From the NCBI GenBank assembly GCA_046299555.1, contig JBKBHS010000002.1, forward strand, positions 186,001 to 250,000: a stretch of 64,000 bases of DNA. The letters are read 5' to 3'. Source of the stretch: CALKJP01 sp046299555. Its GTDB lineage: Bacteria; Bacteroidota; Bacteroidia; JACCXN01. Both the position numbers and the translations under genes were made by a program. Positions within the stretch are counted from its first letter, which is position 1. Every line of letters starts with the position of its first letter. A model generated the notes under the pieces. It was not told the origin of the DNA. It did no database searches and saw nothing but the letters and a program-made list of their open reading frames with translations. This document shows, one piece after another, positions 26,684 to 36,400 of the stretch.

Positions 26684-28063
26684 ATGCACATAATACTTAG
26701 CTTTTTATTTATAATTAGTAATTTATTTGTTTATGCTCAGTTTAGCTCTTACAATATGAGCATGTATAGCCGTTGGTATGATGCAAACCTGGAAGCCGAA
26801 CCTAATTTAAATATAAAATACAATAGTGTTTGGGGATATTATTATCCGTTATTAAATAAAGAATATGCTATATTAGGCGGAACAGATGGCACCTATATAA
26901 TTGATGTTACAGACCCGGTTTATCCGATATTAAAAGATTACGTTCCTGGAAGAAGGAATAAGTGTATATGGCGAGAATATAAAACTTATCAAAACTATTT
27001 ATATGCCGTAAGCGATGATAGTCAACCAAACAGTTTGCAAATTATAGACTTATCCTATCTTCCTGATTCAGTACATGTAATTCATGATTCAGACAGCATA
27101 TTTGCCAGAAGTCATACCATTTTTATTGATGGTAATAAGCTTTATGCCGGATCAGTAACATTAGCCAACGGAACATTTTATTCTATGGCGGTTTATAATT
27201 TAGTTAATCCGGGTGCACCGCAATTTTTAAGAGCTTTAAATCAGGACTATCCTGCTATTGGCCATGTGCATGATATGTTTGTTAGAAATGATACGATTTA
27301 TGCTTCATGCGGATATGATGGTTTTCATGTGTATATTTTTAACGGAACAAATTTTGTAGAAATTGGCTCTCTTACCTCCTACCCTGATATGGGATATAAC
27401 CACAGCAGCTGGCTAACAGATGATGGCAAAACAATGGTTTTTACAGATGAAGTACCTGCTGATTTAGCTGTAAAAGTGATAGATGTAAGCGATATATCAG
27501 ATATTCAAGTAACTGCTACGTTTAAATCCAATCCGGGAGCTACAGCACACAATCCATATATTAAAGGCAATTCGCATGTTATTATTGCATATTACCAGGA
27601 TGGTGTACAAATTTATAATATTGAAGATCCATCAAATCCTGTAAGAACCGGCTATTTTGATACCTATCCGCAAAATACCAGCGGATATCTTAATCCTGTT
27701 TATGCCGGCAATTGGGGAGCCTATCCTTATTTACCAAGTGGCATCATATTAGCCAGCGATATGCAAAACGGTTTATTTATTTTAAACGGAAATGCTGCTC
27801 TTGTTGGAGAAAAAGAAATTTCTGACAATGCTGTAAACATATCAATTTATCCTAATCCGGCTAAAAATTTCATTGTAGTTTCTACAATTGGAATTGAAGA
27901 ATATCAATTACAAATAGTAGATATAAATGGTAAAATTGTTGTTGAAACATCAACTGAAATTTCTCATCAAAGTATAGACGTTTCAAACCTTTCCAAAGGA
28001 ATTTATTTTGTAAAGGTTAAAAGCAATGAAAAAAGCTTTGTGCAAAAACTTATAAAACATTAA
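26684..28063 (+). CDS. choice-of-anchor B family secreted protein with T9SS sorting domain
   Basis: A 459-residue secreted protein. After a signal peptide (LSFLFIISNLFVYAQ) come LVIVD-like beta-propeller repeats, as in TDGTYIIDVTDP, NSLQIIDLSYL, VKVIDVSDIS and GVQIYNIEDPSNP, the hallmark of the choice-of-anchor B (TIGR04312) family. Histidine-rich signatures SHTIFIDG, VHDMF, YNHSSW and TAHNPYI recur at blade edges. The C-terminal about 75 residues form a type A T9SS sorting domain (ISIYPNPAKNF, then YFVKVKSNEKSFVQKLIK). Ligand unknown. It lies inside a housekeeping cluster with gaps of 19 bp upstream and only 2 bp before the YciO gene, so it is probably expressed constitutively. Confidence 0.9.
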   Translation: MHIILSFLFIISNLFVYAQFSSYNMSMYSRWYDANLEAEPNLNIKYNSVWGYYYPLLNKEYAILGGTDGTYIIDVTDPVYPILKDYVPGRRNKCIWREYKTYQNYLYAVSDDSQPNSLQIIDLSYLPDSVHVIHDSDSIFARSHTIFIDGNKLYAGSVTLANGTFYSMAVYNLVNPGAPQFLRALNQDYPAIGHVHDMFVRNDTIYASCGYDGFHVYIFNGTNFVEIGSLTSYPDMGYNHSSWLTDDGKTMVFTDEVPADLAVKVIDVSDISDIQVTATFKSNPGATAHNPYIKGNSHVIIAYYQDGVQIYNIEDPSNPVRTGYFDTYPQNTSGYLNPVYAGNWGAYPYLPSGIILASDMQNGLFILNGNAALVGEKEISDNAVNISIYPNPAKNFIVVSTIGIEEYQLQIVDINGKIVVETSTEISHQSIDVSNLSKGIYFVKVKSNEKSFVQKLIKH

Positions 28064-28065
28064 TC

Positions 28066-28689
28066 ATGTTTATTGAGATACATCCGGAAAATCCACAACC
28101 ACGCCTTATAAAACAGGTTGTTGAATGTTTAAATGATGGAGGTATCATTATCTATCCAACCGATACGGTATATGGTATTGGCTGCGCTTTAAATAATAAT
28201 GACGGAATCGAAAAAATATGTCGTATAAAAGGCGTAAAACCTGAAAAAGCAAATTTTTCATTTTTATTTTCTGATATCAGCAGCTTAGCTCATTATACAC
28301 AACCTGCCAGTAATCAGGTTTTTAAACTCATGCGCAGAACATTACCGGGACCATACACCTATATATTGAATGCTAGCTCCAATATTCCCAAAATATTCAG
28401 AGGCAAAAAGAAAACGGTAGGTATAAGAATTCCTAATAATAAAATTTGTATCGAAATTATTAATGCTTTACAAGCTCCATTATTAAATACTTCGGTACAC
28501 GATGAAGATACAATTATTGAATACACTACCGACCCACTTGAAATTTATGAGCGTTATAAAAAGCTGGTTGATATTGTAATTGATGGCGGATATGGTGGCA
28601 ATATTCCATCAACTGTAATTGATTGTACTGAAGGTTACCCGCAACTAATTCGTGAAGGTGCCGGTGAGATTGATTCCATTTTTGAATAA
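28066..28689 (+). CDS. yciO: Sua5/YciO/YrdC family protein, YciO-type
   Basis: A 207-residue member of the Sua5/YciO/YrdC superfamily. TsaC/Sua5 proteins make threonylcarbamoyl-AMP for the t6A modification of tRNA. The opening IHPENPQPRLI and the PTDTVYGIG loop (about 35-43) match E. coli YciO most closely; the substrate lysine/arginine region reads CRIKGVKPEKANFSF. VGIRIPNN, LNTSVHDED and PSTVIDCTEG complete the fold. Databases usually label it L-threonylcarbamoyladenylate synthase, yet YciO proteins have weaker or different activity, so whether this is the main t6A enzyme is open. It starts 2 bp after the T9SS gene. Confidence 0.88.
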   Translation: MFIEIHPENPQPRLIKQVVECLNDGGIIIYPTDTVYGIGCALNNNDGIEKICRIKGVKPEKANFSFLFSDISSLAHYTQPASNQVFKLMRRTLPGPYTYILNASSNIPKIFRGKKKTVGIRIPNNKICIEIINALQAPLLNTSVHDEDTIIEYTTDPLEIYERYKKLVDIVIDGGYGGNIPSTVIDCTEGYPQLIREGAGEIDSIFE

Positions 28690-28707
28690 ATTTTCTTTTC
28701 AAATTAC

Positions 28708-30615
28708 ATGTCTTCCATTCATCAGATATTAAAAAAATACTGGGGCTATGATAATTTCAGGCCCTTACAGGAAGATATCATTGTTTCAACATTAAATAAA
28801 AACGATACTTTAGCACTGCTACCAACCGGTGGTGGAAAATCAATTTGCTTTCAAGTGCCTGCATTAGCCATGGAAGGCTTGTGTTTGGTAGTTTCTCCTT
28901 TAATTGCGCTAATGAAAGATCAGGTAGAAAACTTACAAAAAAAAGGAATAAGGGCAATTGCCATTACTTCGGCCATGAGTTTTAGAGAAATTGATATTGC
29001 GCTGGATAATGCCATTCATGGAAATTTTAAATTTTTATACATTTCTCCTGAGAGATTACATAATGAGCTTTTTTTGGCTCGCCTTTCTAAAATGAATGTT
29101 TCATTATTAGCTATTGATGAAGCTCATTGCATTTCTCAATGGGGATATGATTTCAGACCATCCTATTTACGCATTGCAGAAATACGAGAAAAATTACCGA
29201 ATGTTCCGGTGCTTGCATTAACCGCCACTGCTACTCCCGAAGTGGTAAAGGATATTCAGGAAAAATTGCATTTTAAAAAAGAAAATGTACTTCAAAAAAG
29301 TTTCGAGCGAAAAAATTTGGCATACATAGTTTTGTATGAAGAAGACAAATTAAATCGCCTGATCTCTATTTGTAATAAAATTCCGGGAACCGCTGTTGTA
29401 TATGCACGAAATAGAAAAAAAACACAGGAAATAGCTTTATTTCTTAGAAAAAATAATATCAGTGCCGATTATTATCATGCCGGTTTAAGTGCCTTAGAAA
29501 GGAATAAAAAACAAGAAGAATGGATTAACAATAAAACCAGAATAATGGTTGCCACAAATGCTTTTGGAATGGGTATTGATAAACCCGATGTGCGATTTGT
29601 AGTGCATATGGATTTACCCGATAATCTGGAAGCTTATTTCCAAGAAGCAGGGCGCGGTGGCAGAGATGAAAAAAAGGCTTATGGTATTTTGCTATACTCA
29701 CTAAACGACCGATTGGAGTTAGAACGAAATTTTGAAAACAGTTTTCCTACCATTGAACAAATCAGAAATACTTATCAAGCCATTTGCAATTATTTTCAGT
29801 TGGCTATTGGTGCAGGCGAAGGAATAAGTTTTGATTTTGACATACACGAGGTGTGCACGCGCTATAATTTAAATCCGCTTACGGTATTTAATAGTCTTAA
29901 GTTTCTCGAACGTGAAGGCTACCTTGCTACCAGCGAATCGGTTTATCATTCTTCTAAAATACATATTAAAGTAAACAAAGAAGATTTGTACAAATTTGAA
30001 GTAGCTAATCGTGTTTATGAACCTATTATTAAACTTCTGCTTCGCTCCTATGGTGGATTATTTGATTATTTTGTTCCGATAAACGAACAAGAAATAGCCC
30101 AACGTTTAAAAACAGAAAAAAGCATAGTTGTAAAACAGCTGGAAGAACTAAAGAAATTAGATATTTTAGATTATGAAGCAAGTACGGATTTGCCTCAAAT
30201 AACTTTTTTACAAGAAAGAAAAGATGCCTCTAAACTTCATATCTCTCCTGAAAATTATTCGCTTTTAAAAGAGCGAGCAAAAAAAAGAATGGAATGGGTT
30301 TTACATTATACAGAATCGCGTCATCTTTGCAGAAGCAGAATACTACTCTCCTATTTTGGCGAGCATAATGCTCAAGATTGTGGCCAGTGCGATGTATGCA
30401 TTGAAAAAAAGAAAAGCGGTTTAACTCAAAAGCAATTTGATGAAATATATAATGAAATTATTCAACTATTAAGCACAATTAATGTTACACCATCAGATTT
30501 AAAAGATAAACTCAGTAAATTTCAGGAAAGTGAGTACTTAAAAGTTCTGCAATTTATGATAGAACAAAATATGATTAAACTCAATAACGAAGGGAAATAT
30601 CAATTAATACACTAA
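28708..30615 (+). CDS. recQ: ATP-dependent DNA helicase RecQ
   Basis: A 635-residue RecQ-family 3'-5' helicase for recombination and repair of stalled forks. Motif I is LPTGGGKS (38-45), motif II DEAH at 137-140 followed by the RecQ-specific CISQWGYDFRPSY, and the RQC zinc site uses cysteines between about 541 and 563 (LCRSR, DCGQCDVC). GRGGRDEKK is the arginine-finger region. The C terminus is short and lacks a clear HRDC domain, as in the shorter RecQ paralog common in Bacteroidota. It starts 18 bp after the yciO gene and is followed 3 bp later by the rRNA methyltransferase gene. Confidence 0.95.
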   Translation: MSSIHQILKKYWGYDNFRPLQEDIIVSTLNKNDTLALLPTGGGKSICFQVPALAMEGLCLVVSPLIALMKDQVENLQKKGIRAIAITSAMSFREIDIALDNAIHGNFKFLYISPERLHNELFLARLSKMNVSLLAIDEAHCISQWGYDFRPSYLRIAEIREKLPNVPVLALTATATPEVVKDIQEKLHFKKENVLQKSFERKNLAYIVLYEEDKLNRLISICNKIPGTAVVYARNRKKTQEIALFLRKNNISADYYHAGLSALERNKKQEEWINNKTRIMVATNAFGMGIDKPDVRFVVHMDLPDNLEAYFQEAGRGGRDEKKAYGILLYSLNDRLELERNFENSFPTIEQIRNTYQAICNYFQLAIGAGEGISFDFDIHEVCTRYNLNPLTVFNSLKFLEREGYLATSESVYHSSKIHIKVNKEDLYKFEVANRVYEPIIKLLLRSYGGLFDYFVPINEQEIAQRLKTEKSIVVKQLEELKKLDILDYEASTDLPQITFLQERKDASKLHISPENYSLLKERAKKRMEWVLHYTESRHLCRSRILLSYFGEHNAQDCGQCDVCIEKKKSGLTQKQFDEIYNEIIQLLSTINVTPSDLKDKLSKFQESEYLKVLQFMIEQNMIKLNNEGKYQLIH

Positions 30616-30618
30616 AAC

Positions 30619-31803
30619 ATGAATAACAAGTACCCAATTATACAATTAGCTAAAGGAAAAGAGCACTCGGTTAAGCGATTTCATCCATGGATATTTTCAG
30701 GAGCCATAAAAAAAATGGAAGAAGGCATTCGAGAAGGGGATGTTGTAAAAGTGGTTTCATCCAATAACGAAGTATTGGGAATTGGACATTTTCAGCATGG
30801 TTCAATTGCCGTTCGTTTATTAAGCTTTAAAGACGAAAATATAAATCAAACATTTTGGGAAGAAAAAATCTCTTCTGCTTATCAAGAGCGTATTTATACC
30901 GGAATAGCTAATAATAAAAATTTGAATGTATATCGTTTAGTATTTGCAGAAGGCGATAATTTACCGGGACTAATTATTGATATGTATAATGGAACTGCAG
31001 TAATACAAGCGCATTCAATCGGAATGTATAATGAATTACAGGAAATAACCAATGCCTTAAAAAATGTTTTAAAAGATAACTTAATAGCTGTTTACGATAA
31101 AAGTAAAGAAACACTCCCCTCTCCATTTTCAGATTCGATAAATAATAGATACTTGTTAGGAAATGCTGTAACAAATGAAGTAAATGAATATGGAAATAAA
31201 TTTAAAATTGATTGGATAAACGGACAAAAAACAGGCTTTTTTATTGACCAAAGAGAAAACAGGAAACTTTTAGGAGAGTACAGTAAAAATAAAAAGGTAT
31301 TAAATACTTTTTGTTACACGGGTGGATTTTCAATTTATGCTTTAAATGCGGGTGCTACATTAGTTCATTCTGTAGATATTTCAGAAAAAGCAATTCAGCT
31401 AACCGATGAAAATGTAGCTTTAAATAATTTCAGCAATCATAAAAGTTTTGCAGTAGATGTATTTGATTTTTTAAAAAATGCTGATAAGGATTATGATGTA
31501 ATTGTATTAGATCCTCCGGCATTTGCCAAATCGAGAAAAGTAAGCCATAATGCGGTGCAAGGATATAAGCGAATAAATTCAATGGCTATGAAAAAAATTA
31601 AAAAAGGAGGAATTTTATTTACCTTTTCTTGTTCGCAGGCTATTAACAGAACTTTGTTTTATAATACCGTTATTTCAGCAGCGATTGAAAGTGGCAGAAA
31701 AATTAGAGTAATTCATCATTTATCTCAACCTGCTGATCATCCTGTAAACATTTATCATCCGGAAGGAGAGTATTTAAAAGGTTTGGTTTTGTATGTAGAA
31801 TAA
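30619..31803 (+). CDS. class I SAM-dependent rRNA methyltransferase (RlmI family)
   Basis: A 394-residue protein with an N-terminal PUA RNA-binding domain (LAKGKEHSVKRFHPWIFSGAI), an EEHEC-like linker and a Rossmann methyltransferase domain. It belongs to the RlmI family, which makes m5C1962 in 23S rRNA. Motif I region is VLNTFCYTGGFSIYAL, and VLDPPAFAKSR (Asp298-Pro-Pro) is motif IV. FSCSQAI near residue 340 carries the catalytic cysteine region of m5C methyltransferases. It is the last gene of the plus-strand cluster and ends at a strong bidirectional terminator. The exact modified nucleotide is inferred from the family. Confidence 0.9.
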   Translation: MNNKYPIIQLAKGKEHSVKRFHPWIFSGAIKKMEEGIREGDVVKVVSSNNEVLGIGHFQHGSIAVRLLSFKDENINQTFWEEKISSAYQERIYTGIANNKNLNVYRLVFAEGDNLPGLIIDMYNGTAVIQAHSIGMYNELQEITNALKNVLKDNLIAVYDKSKETLPSPFSDSINNRYLLGNAVTNEVNEYGNKFKIDWINGQKTGFFIDQRENRKLLGEYSKNKKVLNTFCYTGGFSIYALNAGATLVHSVDISEKAIQLTDENVALNNFSNHKSFAVDVFDFLKNADKDYDVIVLDPPAFAKSRKVSHNAVQGYKRINSMAMKKIKKGGILFTFSCSQAINRTLFYNTVISAAIESGRKIRVIHHLSQPADHPVNIYHPEGEYLKGLVLYVE

Positions 31804-31836
31804 AAAAGTCCTGACAAAAAATGTCAGGACTTTTTT
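31802..31836. terminator. bidirectional intrinsic terminator
   Basis: A perfect 15-bp stem (aaaaaagtcctgaca, loop aaaaa, then its complement) directly after the RlmI-family stop. It also serves the converging TM2-like gene, which ends 19 bp further on. Confidence 0.94.
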
Positions 31837-31855
31837 ATTCTAATTACATTAATTA

Positions 31856-32269
31856 TTAATTACCTGCCCAAACATTAAATTTAGGATTGTTTTTGTATTT
31901 ATTCCATTGCTCATCACCTTTAAATACTACTCCCCAAAAATCAACGCATGAAACAATACCTCCATAAACAGGAATACATAAGTAGTAATACCATAATGTT
32001 TTACCACCAGTTCCCATATAACTTCTATGTAAACCAATAATTCCGCAAAAAAAGTTTCGTACTAAATAACCTGTTTTAGTAGGTTCATCTAATGTACCAT
32101 TTACAGAAGCTAAAGCTAATGTGTTTGCTTCTTCAGAAGCTACAAATGAAATATCTTCAGAAGCAGCAAATGCAGCTTCAACAGATGTTTCATCTAATTT
32201 GTAGTTGTTTGCTAAAGCAGATCCAACTACAGCAATGCTCATGGCGAATGCTAAAAAGATTTTTTTCAT
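31856..32269 (-). CDS. TM2-like secreted/membrane protein, paralog A
   Basis: A 137-residue protein with a signal peptide (MKKIFLAFAMSIAVVGSALA), a polar region of about 55 residues, and a C-terminal TM2-like hairpin. The hairpin reads FFCGIIGLHRSYMGTGGKTLWYYYL, with the GLHR and YMG words typical of TM2 domains, then a second hydrophobic segment. It ends YKNNPKFNVWAGN. The N-terminal mature motif LDETSVEAAFAASEDISF and the C-terminal NNPKF.W are shared with the gene at 32838-33278, so the two are paralogs. They flank an unrelated lipoprotein gene. Function is unknown. Confidence 0.8.
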   Translation of the reverse strand: MKKIFLAFAMSIAVVGSALANNYKLDETSVEAAFAASEDISFVASEEANTLALASVNGTLDEPTKTGYLVRNFFCGIIGLHRSYMGTGGKTLWYYYLCIPVYGGIVSCVDFWGVVFKGDEQWNKYKNNPKFNVWAGN

Positions 32270-32302
32270 AATTTATATTTTTAAGATTTATAAGTAACTG
32301 AT

Positions 32303-32743
32303 TTATTTATTTAATTTTCCAAGTCTAGCTGTAACTTTTACGGTTGTAATTTTAAAAATACCTAAACCAATTGGTCTTTCAATTTTTGTTTCGTATTGAG
32401 GATAAACTACTACATCATATCCCGGATTTGCATTCATTAATTCATAAAGGGCATAGTTAGCAGTTTTATCAGCAATTACATTTCCAATAACGGGAATGCT
32501 TGCTAAATTAATATTTAATGAACTAGATTGAACTGTACCTGTTTTTTGAACAAATAATCTTTCAAAATCAATTCCAAAAATTTTTGTTGATTTAGCTTCT
32601 GCCGATAATTGATCGGATAGTGTAAAATCACTTTTTTTAAATTCAACTAAAATGTTAGGTTCTTTAAGTGTTTTGTTATACATAGTACAACTTGACAAAA
32701 CACCAATTGTTAGACTTAGAATAATTAGTTTAATTTTTCTCAT
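32303..32743 (-). CDS. hypothetical lipoprotein between two TM2-like genes
   Basis: A 146-residue predicted lipoprotein (signal MRKIKLIILSLTIGVLSSC, Cys19). The mature part is alpha/beta in character, with FGIDFERLFV, IPVIGNVIADKTANYALYELM and DVVVYPQYETKIERPIGLGIF. That last segment, a DVVVxPxYE word followed by a beta hairpin, recalls small Bacteroidota lipoproteins (DUF6567-like), but I cannot assign the family firmly. A TAAATTTG box at 32790-32797 lies about 47 bp upstream and may serve this gene and the downstream TM2-like gene, which begins 33 bp after its stop. Confidence 0.75.
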   Translation of the reverse strand: MRKIKLIILSLTIGVLSSCTMYNKTLKEPNILVEFKKSDFTLSDQLSAEAKSTKIFGIDFERLFVQKTGTVQSSSLNINLASIPVIGNVIADKTANYALYELMNANPGYDVVVYPQYETKIERPIGLGIFKITTVKVTARLGKLNK

Positions 32744-32837
32744 ATTTATTTAGTTTTAAATTTACAATGCCAAATTAAACAAAATATATCAAATTTATAA
32801 TTTATTTTAATTTTATTTTTAACAATTTCTTACTTAA

Positions 32838-33278
32838 TTAATTAGCCCACATTATAAATTTGGGGTTATTGATGTATTTACTTTTTGTTTCATCAACCAA
32901 CATCATAAATATATCAGCAAGAGTTATTAATCCTAATCCGCTCACGGTAATGCAATATAATGCACAAACTTTGGCAAATTGACCATTTGTTCCTAACATT
33001 AATCTATGTATTGGAATAAAAAAACCTATTCCTAAAAATAAACCTAACCCTCCGGCAATAGCAGCATATATTTGTGTATTATCTTCTGAAATAGAAGATA
33101 AATTTAATTGGTTAAAAATTCCACCATTCAGCATAAACATGTATTGCGAAGTAATATCTTCTGCATTATTAAATGAGGCTTCAATTACATCTTCATTTAA
33201 AAAATATTCGTTTGAATAAACTTTTGAATTAATTGAGAAAATAAAAAATAGCAAAATAATTAACGGCATCTTTTTCAT
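32838..33278 (-). CDS. TM2-like secreted/membrane protein, paralog B
   Basis: A 146-residue protein with signal peptide (LIILLFFIFSINSKVYS) and two C-terminal hydrophobic segments. It shares with paralog A the motif LNEDVIEASFNNAEDIT after the signal and the ending YINNPKFIMWAN. The TM2-type core is present but degenerate: FIPIHRLMLGTNGQFAKV instead of GLHRSYMGTGGKTL, and an additional glycine-rich helix (IAGGLGLFLGIGFF) precedes it. About 180 bp of AT-rich spacer upstream holds no gene. A TATCTTTA box (33292-33299) one base from consensus lies just before the start. Function unknown. Confidence 0.76.
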   Translation of the reverse strand: MKKMPLIILLFFIFSINSKVYSNEYFLNEDVIEASFNNAEDITSQYMFMLNGGIFNQLNLSSISEDNTQIYAAIAGGLGLFLGIGFFIPIHRLMLGTNGQFAKVCALYCITVSGLGLITLADIFMMLVDETKSKYINNPKFIMWAN

Positions 33279-33460
33279 AGTATATATTTATTAAAGATAT
33301 TATTACTGCAATTATAAAATTAAAATCAATTTCTAAAAAATCACTATTAATAATATTTAGTAATATTCTTTAATAAAATTTTTAAGATGGTTAGTAATGA
33401 AAATACAAGAGGAGATTAAAATTAATCTCCTCTGTGTATAAATTGGTTATTAATACTAAA

Positions 33461-36400
33461 TTATTTTGCTATAATAAATTTATGAACTGTACTCGATTTA
33501 CAAGTATCAATATGGATAAAATAAATACCTGATGCATAATTTGAAACATCAAATTGATGTGTAAAATTATCATTTGCATTAAACTTACCTGAATAAACAG
33601 GTTTACCATTAACATCAGATATTTTTACTATAATATTGCATTCTTGTAAATCATTAATTGATAGATTTATGAATTGATTAGCTGGATTTGGATAAATTTT
33701 AATTTCTGAAACAGGTTTATTCATAATTTCATTAATAGCACTTCCTCCTCCAGTTGATGTGGTGTCTTGAGAGCTATTACCAAATAATCTGGCTACTCCA
33801 CCTTTTCCGACTACATATCCTCTATTGTTTGTATTATTTGCTTTAGGATATGATATTCCATTTAAATCATCTTCAGAACCGATAGAATATCTTTCCCAAG
33901 TATTACCGCCATCATTAGTCAAATATATGATACCACTATTTGAAACTGCCCAAGCAGAATCGTTATTGTTTGTAGCTATTGAGGTAAAATGAACATCCAC
34001 ACCACTTAAGGTTACATTCCAGGTATTTCCCCCGTCATTGGTAATTAAAATTATACCATTATCACCCACCGCATATCCTCTATTACTATTCGCAAATGAT
34101 ATTGACCTTAAATTAGTAGGAGCATTCACATTTAAATTTTGCCATGATCCGCTACCTTGTTTTCTTAATATCGTTGAATTATCACCAACGGCAAATACAT
34201 CATTACCATTTATAGTTACACTATTTAAATTATTTCCGCTATTTGAATTTTGCGCTGTCCATGAAGAACCATTATAGTAGCAAATTGTACCATTAGTTCC
34301 TACTGCATATCCATTGTTACCAGCGGCAAAATATGTACTATATAAATTTTCGAAAATTCCGGTATAGTATGGCGTCCATGTTTGCCCGTTATTTGTTGAA
34401 ATACATATTACTCCATTAGCACCTACTATATACCAATTTCCATTTAAGTAATATGAACCAAACAATGGGCTGTTTAATCCGGTGTTAGATAAATTCCAAC
34501 TTGTACCGGCATTGTATGTAATATACACAACGCCATTATTTAGTGTGATAATTCCTACTGAGTCATTTACAAAGTAAACTGAATTAATGTCTACTGTTGT
34601 TCCCGGAGCTATATCTAAGTTATTAAATAATCTTTCAATGCGCATGTAGTTCGGTTTAGTATTTGTAACACTACAGCCATTTGAATCTACTACTTCTAAT
34701 TGAACATTATAATATCCAATATTGGTATAATTATGAGTTGGATTTAATAAATTAGAAGTATTTCCATCTCCAAAATTCCAGGTGTAAGATTGAACATTCG
34801 CTAAGCTTCCAAGATAAGTAAAATTAGTAGCGCCATTTGGTAGATATTTTACCGTTGCATCAGCCGCAAAGTCAAACTGTGGACCTGTAATTGAAATATC
34901 TACTCCGTTATCAGTTGTTGTTGAAGGATAATTGCTTGATACAACACGAATTCTATATTGAGAACCGTTTGCAACATATGAAGGAATAGTTGCCTGAATA
35001 ACATCACTTCCTGCTGTAGCACTTACAACAGAACCAATAGCAATTGGTGAATTAAAGTTACCATTTACATCTGATAATTGAGCAGTAAATGTATTATTTG
35101 ACAAGAATGTTCCGCTTGATGTAAAGTAAACAGCTATGGTATCACCTTTACAAAATGCTATTGGTGAAATTGAATCTACATGAATTGTGTTGGTAGTAAC
35201 GGTTGGAGTAGCTATTTCAAAAACAGCATTACTTGTATCTCCTACACTATTATTAAATACTCTAACTAAGCATTGAGTAGATGGTGTATTTGGAATATTC
35301 CAATAATAAGAATTTCCGGTATAGTTGGATTGGATGTTTGTCCAAGTAGAACCACCATTGGTTGAATATTGAATATTTACAGAACTAATATTGGTAGCAT
35401 TCCAAGTAATTAATTGATAGCTGTTAACATACCATACTTCACCTCCGTTTGGACTTGTAATTGTGATGGATGGTGTTGATGAATCTATACTAAATTGATT
35501 ATTACTAATATCATTTAGAGAGCTATTGGAAGCATCACTAATTCTAACTAAGCACTGGTTAGAAGGTGTATTAGGTATATTCCAATAATAGAATCCATTA
35601 GTTGCAGGATAACTATTAACAATTGTATTCCATGATGTTCCATTGTTAGTTGAGTACTCTATCTTAACATTATTTACAGCAACACTCGACCATGTAATGT
35701 ATTGATAAGTACCTACTGTCCAAACTTGACCACCATTTGGATTATTTAATGTTAATGCTGGTGAAGGATTAACTATGCTAAATACATTATTACTTGTGTC
35801 TATTAATGTAGAGTTTTGAGCTAAATCAATAACTCTAATTAAACATGATGTTGAAACACTATTTGGAATTTGCCAATAGTAATAATTATAGTTTGATAAG
35901 TTATTTACAACAGTTTGCCAAGTAGAACCATTATTACTTGAGAACTCAATTTTTACATTGCTAACTCCTAAACTATTCCAAGTAATATAGGTATATGAAC
36001 CCACATTATATGATTCGCCACCATTAGGCGATGTTACTGAGAGGTATGGACTAGCAATTGTAAATGTGTTATTGCTAATATCTGCCACATTTGGATTAGA
36101 AGCATCACTCACTCTAACCAAACATTGTTGTGATGGTGTAGCAGGCACATTCCAAACATAGCTTCCATTATTAGCAGCTACTGAATTAGCAATAGTTGTC
36201 CAAGTAGAGCCATTATTAATGGAGTATTCTAATTTTACATTGCTAATACTTTGGCTATTCCATGTAATGGTATAATTTGAATTAACAGCAAGAGTTTGTC
36301 CTCCATTTGGAGCTGTTAAAATAATTGAAGCCGGCAATCCATTAATAGTAAAGGTTTGGTCAGAAGTATCGGCTACACTATTATTATAAAAATCTTCTAT

